From assembly GCA_946410365.1 (NCBI GenBank), contig CAMKAA010000070.1, forward strand, positions 1 through 6,174: a stretch of 6,174 nt of DNA, in the 5' to 3' direction. Shown here piece after piece: positions 1 to 6,174 of this stretch. The position numbers and the translations under genes were made by a program. Under the pieces are notes generated by a model, which saw only the letters and a list, made by a program, of their open reading frames with translations, had not been told where the DNA came from and ran no database searches. Positions within the stretch are counted from its first letter, which is position 1. Each line of letters begins with the position of its first letter. This DNA comes from an uncultured Lachnospiraceae bacterium (GTDB lineage: Bacteria > Bacillota_A > Clostridia > Lachnospirales > Lachnospiraceae).

Positions 1-511
1 CCATCTCATGGATGCTGTCGTGAAGAGCGTCAAGGCCCATCTCTTTGCACTTCTTCGCAAAAGCGGTCTTGCCTGCGCATGCGCCGTTCTCAGCTGCAAC
101 GCGTGCCTCGAGATTTTCCTTGGTGGAAGCGGAAACGACTTCACCGAGCATCTCGGCATAGCGGGAAGCGTGGTCAGCTTCTTCAAAAGCTGCCTGACGA
201 TAGAAAGCGCCTACTTCAGGATAGCCCTGGCGGATCGCCGCTCTGGACATAGCCAGATACATGCCGACCTCGGAGCACTCGCCCGCGAACTCAGCGCGCA
301 GGAATTCCTTCATCTCCTCGTCCAGATCGGAAGCGATGCCGATCTTGTGCTCAGATGCCCATGTAAGCTCTACAGTCTCATCAACGGGCTCGAATTTGGA
401 CTTGGGCTGCTTGCAGATAGGACATTTCCAATCAGCAGGAAGATCCGCAAACTTTACGCCTTCCTTCTCTTCGTCATAGATGTGGCCGCAGATTGTGCAT
501 TTGTATTTCAT
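1..511 (-). CDS. rbr: Reverse rubrerythrin (NADH peroxidase component), 3' end cut by window edge
   Basis: The minus strand reads 170 codons without a stop from an ATG at 511 and runs off the window. Residues 1-40 are a rubredoxin domain with two iron-binding pairs, C5-x-x-C8 and C30-x-x-C33. Residues from about 65 onward are a rubrerythrin four-helix diiron domain: the first ligand helix carries [13 protein letters not shown] (E74/E78), then FEEADH (E111/E112, H114), AAENGA (E141) and IHEM (E169). Having rubredoxin at the N terminus, the opposite of classical rubrerythrin, marks the 'reverse' type, which in clostridia reduces hydrogen peroxide in the cytoplasm with electrons from NADH via a rubredoxin oxidoreductase. 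Family members usually run about 20 residues further, including a last ExxH ligand pair, which would lie outside the window. The start is supported by AAGGAGGAG six bases upstream. It has its own predicted promoter, so it is probably transcribed apart from the sbcDC unit. Family assignment is secure; the physiological role is inferred from the family. Confidence 0.95.
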   Translation of the reverse strand, partial: MKYKCTICGHIYDEEKEGVKFADLPADWKCPICKQPKSKFEPVDETVELTWASEHKIGIASDLDEEMKEFLRAEFAGECSEVGMYLAMSRAAIRQGYPEVGAFYRQAAFEEADHASRYAEMLGEVVSASTKENLEARVAAENGACAGKTAFAKKCKEMGLDALHDSIHEM

Positions 512-517
512 TATTAA

Positions 518-526
518 CTCCTCCTT
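518..526 (-). promoter_or_regulatory. Strong ribosome binding site of the rubrerythrin gene
   Basis: The minus strand reads AAGGAGGAG, six bases before the ATG at 511. This fixes the start of the rubrerythrin and suggests high expression. It follows directly on the T-rich tract of the inverted repeat at 534-570, so structure in the leader could reach close to the ribosome site. Confidence 0.85.
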
Positions 527-570
527 AAAATAAAATAGTGATCAGCAAGAATCACTTGCTAATCACTATT
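527..570 (-). terminator. Probable rho-independent terminator of the sbcDC/regulator/permease unit
   Basis: Bases 534-549 and 555-570 are a 16-bp inverted repeat with one mismatch (543 against 561) around a five-base loop (550-554). On the minus strand the second arm runs directly into TTATTTT (527-533), the T-rich tail expected of an intrinsic terminator. The plus strand has no such tail, so it would work only in the minus direction, ending transcripts that leave the permease gene at 643. Weak points are the AT-rich stem (about 5 G/C in 16 pairs) and its position: it sits between the rubrerythrin promoter and its ribosome site. It could equally be a repressor operator, since the outer arm overlaps the promoter's -10 box. 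Confidence 0.6.
537..567 (-). repeat. Three AGTGAT(T/C) motifs in and around the promoter start point, candidate operator
   Basis: AGTGATT occurs on the minus strand at 561-567 and again at 550-556, exactly 11 bases apart, about one turn of DNA. A third copy, AGTGATC, lies on the plus strand at 537-543. The first copy lies just after the -10 box and the expected transcription start falls at its downstream end, where a bound repressor would block RNA polymerase. The sequence does not resemble the PerR, Fur or Rex consensus sites I know. Part of the repetition follows from the inverted repeat itself, so this is a tentative site. Confidence 0.3.
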
Positions 571-596
571 ATCATGGCTGAGTTTCAATTAGTCAA
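568..596 (-). promoter_or_regulatory. Sigma-A promoter of the rubrerythrin gene
   Basis: On the minus strand TTGACT (591-596, -35) and GATAAT (568-573, -10) are separated by 17 bases (574-590). Each box is one base off the consensus and the spacing is ideal. Transcription would start near 560-562, leaving a leader of about 50 bases before the ATG at 511. The -10 box shares bases 568-570 with the outer end of the inverted repeat, so an RNA started here lacks the outer part of the first arm and could form only the inner 6-bp hairpin (AGCAAG/CTTGCT). Confidence 0.75.
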
Positions 597-642
597 ACAT
601 AACGTATTGCACTGATCGACTCAAAATATAGTAGTAGACGAT

Positions 643-1755
643 TCATTCATGTGATTCCCTGCCGTCTTCGAGTTTCTGCAGATATCTGTCAAACTGCAGT
701 TTCAAAAGCGCGGCTGTGGGTACGGCGATCAGCATGCCTGCAATGCCGCCCAGTACGCCGCCGCCAAGCAGTGCCGCGACTACCAAAAGGGGGTGAACAT
801 CGACATTCTCCGACAAAAGCCTGGGATTGATAATGTTACCGTCGACAAACATAATGACCGCGATGATCACTAAACCGATGATCATCTTGGTGAAATTCCC
901 CGAAGTGAGACACACGATCACCACTGCTGCGTAACCCACTACCGGCCCGAAATACGGGATCAGATTTCCAAAACCTATGCATACGCCAATGAGCACGGCA
1001 TAGGGGACACCCGCGACAGCCAGCGCGATAGAAGCCATAACGCCGACTATAGCGGCGTCTACCATCTGGCCGCGTATATAACCTGAAAACGCATTATCAG
1101 CATCTTTCATAAAGAAACGGAGCTGTTCCTGCGCCTTGTCGCCGAAGATCAGCCGGAAGGCTCTGTTCCAGTATGAGACAATGCTGTTCTTTTTATCCAG
1201 AAGGAAATACACCGCGAAAATGACGCCGAACAACAAACCGGAGAAGAAGTTCTCAATGGCACCTGCCGCACTCTTAAGTATTGTGGAAATGCGGCCGCTG
1301 GAAATATTAAAGGATTCCATCACCTGCTCGAGATATTTTGCGACTTCCGCATATTCTTCTTTCAGGATCGTGTACAGGTTCGTTATCGATTCTATATTGA
1401 GAGCTCCCACATTCTTATAGATCGATATGACGATCATGGCAAGGACCAGAATGACAGCTGCCGCTATGACGGCAAAAGTCAGAAGGACGCTCACCGGCCT
1501 CGCCCAGCCGTGCTCTTTGTCCCGGCCAAAGAGTCTCTCAAGCCTGTTGACAACGGGCAGCAGCAGATAACATATGATCCCGCCGATGATGATCGGTTTG
1601 AGTACTGCCGTGAAGATAGCCCACAGTTTCGACCAGAACGGTCCTGTGCTGAACGCCAGCGCGCCCGCGATCACTGTTACCAGAACTGTGATTGCCGCGT
1701 ACATACAGATCTTGAGATATTTCTGATCCAGCCCCTTCAAAAATCTCTTTATCAT
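643..1755 (-). CDS. AI-2E family transporter (PerM/YtvI-like membrane protein)
   Basis: A 370-residue integral membrane protein, full length for the AI-2E/UPF0118 family. Hydrophobic segments lie roughly at residues 17-36, 49-69, 87-112, 166-186, 232-264, 272-284, 289-305 and 321-350. Between segments 3 and 4 is a soluble stretch (about 113-165), typical of the family. Family motifs are visible: GNLIPYFGP at 263-271, NPRLL from N310, and VDVHPLLVVAALLGGG around 318-333. Known members have been linked to autoinducer-2 export or sodium/proton exchange, but most are uncharacterised, so the substrate cannot be told here. The short charged C-terminal tail is presumably cytoplasmic. The ATG at 1755 follows the regulator's stop by ten bases, and its ribosome site lies partly in that gap, so it is the last gene of the unit. 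I see no promoter of its own. Confidence 0.93.
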   Translation of the reverse strand: MIKRFLKGLDQKYLKICMYAAITVLVTVIAGALAFSTGPFWSKLWAIFTAVLKPIIIGGIICYLLLPVVNRLERLFGRDKEHGWARPVSVLLTFAVIAAAVILVLAMIVISIYKNVGALNIESITNLYTILKEEYAEVAKYLEQVMESFNISSGRISTILKSAAGAIENFFSGLLFGVIFAVYFLLDKKNSIVSYWNRAFRLIFGDKAQEQLRFFMKDADNAFSGYIRGQMVDAAIVGVMASIALAVAGVPYAVLIGVCIGFGNLIPYFGPVVGYAAVVIVCLTSGNFTKMIIGLVIIAVIMFVDGNIINPRLLSENVDVHPLLVVAALLGGGVLGGIAGMLIAVPTAALLKLQFDRYLQKLEDGRESHE

Positions 1756-1759
1756 TCTT

Positions 1760-1764
1760 CTCCT
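1760..1764 (-). promoter_or_regulatory. Ribosome binding site of the AI-2E gene, abutting the regulator's stop codon
   Basis: The minus strand reads AGGAG four bases before the ATG at 1755, a rather short spacing, and the regulator's TGA (1766-1768) ends two bases upstream of it. This points to translational coupling of the two genes. Confidence 0.65.
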
Positions 1765-1765
1765 C

Positions 1766-2488
1766 TCATTCCGATTTGATGACGTACCCGACTCCTCTGA
1801 CTGTACGGATCATCTTAATATCGAAAACATCGTCGATCTTGGAGCGCAGATAGCGGATATAGACATCCACGACATTGGTCTCTCCCGCATAGTCGTAGCC
1901 GCAGACCTTGTTCAAAAGCGCGTCCCTCGAAAGGACGATGTCCCGGTTTTCCAAAAGCGTCTTCAGCATCAGGAATTCCCTGTTCGTGAGATTGATCTCG
2001 TGTCCCGCGTACCTCACCTCATGGCGGCGGTCATCCAGAGTCAGATCTTTCCAGCGAATGACCCCTTCTTCATTTCCGCCGCCTGCACTTTCATTTTTGC
2101 CGGCTGAAAGACCGGCGTGAAGCTTGAGCGCCACGCGGATCCTCGCCAGAAGTTCTTCTATCGCAAAAGGCTTTGTGATATAGTCCACCGCGCCCGCGTC
2201 GAGCCCCGAGACCTTATCCATCACAGCGTCTCTGGCCGTAAGAAGGATCACCGGAACTTCCTTCTCCTTGAGCAGCCTTCTGAGCACCTCAAGGCCGTTC
2301 AGGCCCGGAAGCATGATGTCCAACAGTATTAAATCATAGTGGTTTTGAAGAGCCAGTTCAAGAGCCTCTCTACCATTTCCGGATTTTTCGACATTATATC
2401 CCTCGTGTGTCAGCTCGAGTTCCACAAACCTGGCGAGTTTTTCTTCATCTTCTACTAACAGAATGCTTTTCTTTTCTATTTGTTCCAT
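1766..2488 (-). CDS. OmpR/PhoB-family response regulator, ArlR/CovR-like, without an adjacent kinase
   Basis: A 240-residue two-domain regulator. The receiver domain (about 8-122) has the acidic pair E13-D14, the phosphoacceptor D57 in LLLDIMLPG, T84 in LLTARDA and K106 in ITKPF, so it should be phosphorylatable. A flexible, glycine- and serine-rich linker (about 125-142) joins a winged-helix DNA-binding domain (about 147-238) whose recognition helix region reads ETNVVDVYIRYLRSKID, closely like ArlR and CovR of Gram-positive bacteria. Two small oddities: V101 where the GADDY-type motif usually has an acidic or polar residue, and C196 where VWGYD is typical. The ATG at 2488 is two bases after the sbcC stop and is supported by AGGAG seven bases upstream, inside the last sbcC codons. 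No histidine kinase gene lies on either side, so its partner must be elsewhere or beyond this unit. Targets are unknown. Confidence 0.95.
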   Translation of the reverse strand: MEQIEKKSILLVEDEEKLARFVELELTHEGYNVEKSGNGREALELALQNHYDLILLDIMLPGLNGLEVLRRLLKEKEVPVILLTARDAVMDKVSGLDAGAVDYITKPFAIEELLARIRVALKLHAGLSAGKNESAGGGNEEGVIRWKDLTLDDRRHEVRYAGHEINLTNREFLMLKTLLENRDIVLSRDALLNKVCGYDYAGETNVVDVYIRYLRSKIDDVFDIKMIRTVRGVGYVIKSE

Positions 2489-2490
2489 TT

Positions 2491-5400
2491 TCAGGCTCCT
2501 GTATCTATTTCGATCACACTGCCGTTCTTTGTCTTGTTCACCCTGATCTGCTGAGGGATATTCTCCATAAGTTCCTCCCGGTGGCTGATAATGCCAACCA
2601 GTTTGTTTGCTCCCGAGAGGTTTACCAGTATATCCATGGCGTTTTCAATAGATTTTCTGTCCAGCGTTCCAAAGCCCTCGTCCACAAAGAGCGCGTCCAT
2701 CTGGATGCCTCCGAGATTCGAGGACACTGTGTCTGAAAGTCCCAGAGCAAGACTCAGAGAAGCCTTAAAGCTCTCGCCGCCGGACAGATTTCCTACAGGC
2801 CTTCTGTGCCCTGTATAATTGTCCAGCACCTCCAGATTGAGGAAGGTATTGCTTCTCTTCCCAAGGGAATCCTCCTGCCTGTAGAGTTCATACTGGCCGT
2901 CGCTCATAGGCTTAAGTCTCCGGTTCGCTGCCGCTATGATCCCGTCAAACCCTGCCGCCTGAATATACTGTTCCAAAGTGATCTTCCCGTTTCCGGTCTG
3001 TCCTCTCACAAGGCTGTAAAGCCTTGAGTGCACCGCGTATTTCCTGTAGGCTTCCTCGTATCTTTCGCGCTGACCGGTTATATTCTCCAGCTTTTCTTCA
3101 TTAGTCCGGATCCTGTAGCTGATCACACCGGCATCTTTTCTGAGGCTTTCTACCAGTTCATTCTGTTCCTGAACCACTGTCCTGAGTTCCTCAACATCTA
3201 CATGAACTCTGTCTTTTGCCTCTTCTTCTGCCTCTCTAAGCCGGGCTCTGTTTGTCTCCACTTTCTGCCGGTAGTCATTAATGTCTCTTTCAGCCGCGGC
3301 GATCTCCTTCTCTGTGACGGCATAACTCACCATTTCCTCATCAGAGCTAAACTTGTGCTCAGCCAGCGTCCTGTTCAATTCCTCCCTGAGCTTTTCCTCT
3401 TCTTTCTTCAGAGCGTCAAGGTTTTCCTGCAGAGTAGTGATCGTCGCCTTCAGTGCCGCGACCTTCCGCTCCGCCTCCTGACTTCGCTTCACTGCATCCT
3501 CTATCGCTTTTAAGATTCCTGCAGCCTCTGCAGCAGCCTTATCGCGTTCTACCCGGGCAGAATTCCAGTTCTCGAACATCAGGTCTCCGATCGCCTTCAG
3601 TTCTGTCTCACACTGTACAATATCCGTCTCATTTTTCTGTTTCTTCGCGGTGAAACTCTCTCTGGCCGCTTTGAGATTGTCCGTCTCTTCTCCCTGCGCT
3701 TTATCCAGGGCTTCTCTGTCCGTTTTCAGTTTGAGGCATTCGCTGCCAAGCACTGAGAGCTGCCTGCGCGCCGAATCATGTTCCGACTCTGTTTCGGTCC
3801 TCGAAGCATCAAAAGCCTCCAGAAGTTCCTTGCGTCTGACAGATTTCCAGTCCTTATCATCCCCCGCCTGCGCGCGATTTACAAGGCATTCGATTACCGC
3901 TTCCTGAAGCCACTTTCCGCTCTCCACCGCTGCGGTCCTTGCGCTCTCAGCTTCCAGCATAGCCTCGTTTTTCTTCTCCTGAAGCTTGTCCTCTGACGCT
4001 TTGAGACCTTTATACTCTTCTTCCGTCACTGATTCGGGCGGAAGTACTGCAGGTTCGGGATGGTGCACCGATCCGCATACCGGGCATTTCTGCCCCTCAG
4101 TGAGGCCGGACGCCAGGATCCCTGCTCTGCAGCTCTCCAGGATCCTCTCCGCTTCTGTGCGCTTTATGACGGCCTTGTCATAGGATTCGCGTGCCCTTGC
4201 GTAAATCTCTCTTTTTTTGTAGAAATCCTTCTCTTTATCCAGCAGCGCAGGCAGCTGTTCATCAGCAATACGCTGCATTTTGTTCTTCAGTTCCCGAAGA
4301 GTCTGCTCCTTTGTCTGCAGCGCGGCAAGTTCGTCCGGTTTGTTAGAAAGGGCATCAATACTTCCTTTCAATCTGACGATCCTTTCACTGAGCTCTTTTT
4401 CGTCCCTCTCGATCTTTTCTCCCTGCCTCTGCAAAACAGCTGTATTTTGACGCAGTTTAATAAGGGATCCCGCAAGTTCCTCCCTTCTGTGATAAGCCGG
4501 CTCCGTCTCCGTGATCTTATCCGCTTTTTTCTGAAGAATATCCGCTGTATCCTTCTTCTGCTGCGCCGCTTCCAGTTCTTTCTTCGCTTCACCGGCTTTT
4601 TCGACTGCCTTGAAGAGCGCTTCCCCGGTATCGCTTATCTTCCTCTCAGCAGCCGCTCTCTCAGCGGATTTACCGCTCCAGTTCTCGTATAGAGGATATA
4701 CTTTTCTCCTGGCATCTCTCTGCCTGTTAAGGCGGACTTCTTTCGCCTCGACCTCAGGCTTTTGCGCATCAAGTGCGCTCTTTTCTTCCCGCAGTAAATC
4801 AGCCTTTTCCAGAATGCTGTTGTTAGTCTCCGCCGTGGCAAGTTCTGCTTTTACCTTGTCCAGCTTGCCTGCTGAATCCGCCAGTTCCGCCTCTTTTTTC
4901 TCGAGCCTAGCCTTATCCGTTTCCAGGATCCTTCCGGTCAGATCCAGCATCTCCCCGGTATTCCAGGCACTTCCCGATCTCCCGGCCCGCAGCTGCAGCT
5001 GCCTGAGTTCCTCCGCTAGTTCATCTGTCCCGTCTGTGTCCACATCGCCAAAATATTGAACTATACTGTTCTCTGCCTTAGCCTTTTCCCTGTAGCTCTC
5101 ATCCATGCGGTCCTTGAGCCGGAATTCGATGTTTTTATAACCGCCGGTCAGGAAGATCGTCCTGAGGATTTCTGTTCTTTCCTCTGTCTTTGCATTGAGC
5201 AGGTTCCAGAACTCTCCCTGCGCGATCATCGCGATCTGCTTGAACTGCTTCTCATCTATATTGAGAAGCTCTATGACTGCTGCATTTACATTGTTGAGCC
5301 CTTCGACAGGAGTTTTTCCCTCCTCATACAATACGGCCTTTTCCTTCTCTGATACAGTCCCCGTTCCCCGCAGTTTCTTTCTCTCATAGCCGGGGCGCCT

Positions 5401-5682
5401 CCACACATGGTACTTCTTCCCCTGGTGAGTGAAATAAAAGTCCACGAAACTCTCGACACTATCTTTTGCATATTCACTTCTGAGATTCTTCGTATCTCTG
5501 TATGTTCCGCTGGTTGTTCCGTACAGAGCGAAGCAGATCGCGTCAAAGATCGTGGTCTTTCCCGCTCCGGTGTCTCCGGAGATCAGAAAAAGTCCCCGCT
5601 CCTCAAACTGCTCAAAGTCGATTTCCGGCATCGTCTCCGCGTAGGGACCGAATGCGCTGATCACTAATTTAGTCGGTCTCAT
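2491..5682 (-). CDS. sbcC: SbcC, ATPase subunit of the SbcCD nuclease (Rad50-like SMC family)
   Basis: A 1063-residue protein of normal family length. With SbcD it forms the ATP-driven nuclease that cuts DNA hairpins and processes double-strand or protein-blocked ends in the cytoplasm. The N-terminal ATPase half holds the Walker A motif GDTGAGKTT (36-44) and a Q-loop at AMIAQGEF (Q155). Two long charged, heptad-like coiled-coil arms (about 185-530 and 540-900) flank the zinc hook CPVC at 533-536, almost exactly mid-protein, where two molecules dimerise. The C-terminal half has the ABC signature LSGGE (966-970), Walker B DALFVDE (996-1002), the D-loop GTLD (1005-1008) and the switch histidine H1034 in IISHRE. 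All catalytic motifs are intact. The ATG at 5682 lies inside the end of sbcD and is preceded by GGGAG at six bases, with AGGAGG slightly further away. Confidence 0.98.
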   Translation of the reverse strand: MRPTKLVISAFGPYAETMPEIDFEQFEERGLFLISGDTGAGKTTIFDAICFALYGTTSGTYRDTKNLRSEYAKDSVESFVDFYFTHQGKKYHVWRRPGYERKKLRGTGTVSEKEKAVLYEEGKTPVEGLNNVNAAVIELLNIDEKQFKQIAMIAQGEFWNLLNAKTEERTEILRTIFLTGGYKNIEFRLKDRMDESYREKAKAENSIVQYFGDVDTDGTDELAEELRQLQLRAGRSGSAWNTGEMLDLTGRILETDKARLEKKEAELADSAGKLDKVKAELATAETNNSILEKADLLREEKSALDAQKPEVEAKEVRLNRQRDARRKVYPLYENWSGKSAERAAAERKISDTGEALFKAVEKAGEAKKELEAAQQKKDTADILQKKADKITETEPAYHRREELAGSLIKLRQNTAVLQRQGEKIERDEKELSERIVRLKGSIDALSNKPDELAALQTKEQTLRELKNKMQRIADEQLPALLDKEKDFYKKREIYARARESYDKAVIKRTEAERILESCRAGILASGLTEGQKCPVCGSVHHPEPAVLPPESVTEEEYKGLKASEDKLQEKKNEAMLEAESARTAAVESGKWLQEAVIECLVNRAQAGDDKDWKSVRRKELLEAFDASRTETESEHDSARRQLSVLGSECLKLKTDREALDKAQGEETDNLKAARESFTAKKQKNETDIVQCETELKAIGDLMFENWNSARVERDKAAAEAAGILKAIEDAVKRSQEAERKVAALKATITTLQENLDALKKEEEKLREELNRTLAEHKFSSDEEMVSYAVTEKEIAAAERDINDYRQKVETNRARLREAEEEAKDRVHVDVEELRTVVQEQNELVESLRKDAGVISYRIRTNEEKLENITGQRERYEEAYRKYAVHSRLYSLVRGQTGNGKITLEQYIQAAGFDGIIAAANRRLKPMSDGQYELYRQEDSLGKRSNTFLNLEVLDNYTGHRRPVGNLSGGESFKASLSLALGLSDTVSSNLGGIQMDALFVDEGFGTLDRKSIENAMDILVNLSGANKLVGIISHREELMENIPQQIRVNKTKNGSVIEIDTGA
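2496..2500 (-). promoter_or_regulatory. Ribosome binding site of the response regulator inside the sbcC end
   Basis: The minus strand reads AGGAG within the last codons of sbcC, seven bases before the regulator's ATG at 2488. It decides that start and couples the regulator's translation to that of sbcC. Confidence 0.75.
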
Positions 5683-6174
5683 CGATAACTCCCGCCTCCT
5701 TTGCGGCTTCCCTCATGACCAGCATCTCCTCTTCGCTGATCTCGCAGCCGTACATCTTTTTGTAGAAGTCGCCGATCAGTTCGTCAAAAGACTTCTGCTC
5801 CGCGATCGCTATGATATCGATCCGGTCTATCTCCCTTGTGCGGGAATTGTCATAATCGATCCTGACCGTATTGGGGTAGACCTGCTGCATGATGCCCATA
5901 GCATCGTCAATAATATCTTCATCCGTCAGTGTGGCGTAGATAAAATCCTCCGGCCTCGTGATATTTTCCTTATCCAGAAGCTTCCTGATCGGTCCTTTCA
6001 GGTGCCTTAAATCCCTCATAGGACTCAGCTTCACAAGTTCAATCTCCACATCTCCCTTTTTCCCCATAGTGATCACAGGTACTGACTTTTCGTTGCTGAC
6101 CTCGCTGAGGGAATATTTAAGCGGAGATCCGCTGTAGCGCACTTCCTCTCTTCCCACGCTCTGCGGCGAATGAA
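5669..6174 (-). CDS. sbcD: SbcD, nuclease subunit of SbcCD (C-terminal part, 5' end outside window)
   Basis: An open frame enters from the right edge and ends at a TAA at 5669-5671; about 167 residues are visible of a family length near 380-400. The first complete codons read HSPQSVG followed by VRYSGSPLKYSLSE. This is the end of the calcineurin-like Mre11/SbcD phosphoesterase domain: the H should be the second histidine of the GHxH metal-binding motif, and the SGSP stretch is characteristic of SbcD. The rest is the capping and SbcC-contacting C-terminal region, ending in an acidic and alanine-rich helix. The remaining metal ligands (DxH, GNHD-type motifs) must lie beyond the window. A GTG at 6157 could be mistaken for a start, but the frame and homologous sequence continue upstream of it. 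It overlaps sbcC by 14 bases, as expected for subunits made together. Confidence 0.95.
   Translation of the reverse strand, partial: HSPQSVGREEVRYSGSPLKYSLSEVSNEKSVPVITMGKKGDVEIELVKLSPMRDLRHLKGPIRKLLDKENITRPEDFIYATLTDEDIIDDAMGIMQQVYPNTVRIDYDNSRTREIDRIDIIAIAEQKSFDELIGDFYKKMYGCEISEEEMLVMREAAKEAGVIDETD
5689..5693 (-). promoter_or_regulatory. Ribosome binding site of sbcC inside sbcD
   Basis: The minus strand reads GGGAG six bases before the sbcC ATG at 5682, with a second purine-rich AGGAGG at 5695-5700, twelve bases away. Both lie within sbcD and support the overlapping start. Confidence 0.6.

Noticed and set aside
8..517. A 169-codon open frame on the plus strand over the rubrerythrin region
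   Set aside because: It is the shadow of the minus-strand reverse rubrerythrin, whose cysteine and diiron motifs are unmistakable; the plus-strand protein resembles nothing.
596..624. A second possible minus-strand promoter, TTGAGT (619-624) and TATGTT (596-601) with 17-bp spacing
   Set aside because: The -10 box matches the consensus at only four of six positions, and it overlaps the -35 box of the clearly better promoter at 568-596.
2099..2116. Short GC-rich inverted repeat GCCGG/CCGGC with an 8-base loop
   Set aside because: It lies inside the response regulator's linker-coding region and has no T-rich tail on the minus strand, so it is not a terminator.
2500..2700. Possible internal promoter for the response regulator in the end of sbcC
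   Set aside because: I found no paired -35 and -10 boxes with acceptable spacing; only isolated AT-rich hexamers are present.
4060..4692. A 210-codon open frame on the plus strand opposite sbcC
   Set aside because: It lies opposite the coiled-coil and zinc-hook region of sbcC. Long antisense frames are common opposite Lys/Glu-rich coding sequence, and the product shows no recognisable domain.

Overview
The window looks like a piece of chromosome from an anaerobic Firmicute of the class Clostridia, perhaps close to the Lachnospiraceae. This is inferred from the rubredoxin-first (reverse) rubrerythrin, the ArlR/CovR-like response regulator, the strong AGGAGG-type ribosome binding sites and the balanced base composition. 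It is not proven by any marker gene. All five genes read on the minus strand, and coding sequence fills everything except a 131-base gap at 512-642. I see no rRNA, tRNA, CRISPR array, insertion sequence or prophage gene.

Reading in the direction of transcription (right to left), the window opens inside sbcD (5669-6174, its N-terminal nuclease part lies outside). sbcC (2491-5682) overlaps it by 14 bases. An OmpR/PhoB-family response regulator (1766-2488) follows after 2 bases, and an AI-2E family membrane protein (643-1755) after 10 more. The spacing makes this one translationally coupled unit of at least four genes. SbcD and SbcC form the Mre11/Rad50-like nuclease that processes DNA ends and hairpins. 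The regulator has no histidine kinase beside it, and neither it nor the permease has an obvious link to DNA repair.

The gap at 512-642 carries a 16-bp inverted repeat followed by a T-rich tract, which suits a terminator for the four-gene unit. A good sigma-A promoter (TTGACT, 17 bp, GATAAT) points at the last gene, and its -10 box overlaps the outer end of that same repeat. The repeat may therefore act as terminator, operator, or both.

The final gene (1-511, cut by the window edge) encodes a reverse rubrerythrin, an NADH peroxidase component that removes peroxide in anaerobes. It appears to be a separate transcription unit.

I found no clearly new biological system. The points worth a second look are the promoter/terminator overlap upstream of the rubrerythrin, the helically phased AGTGATT repeats there, and the orphan response regulator locked into the sbcDC unit.
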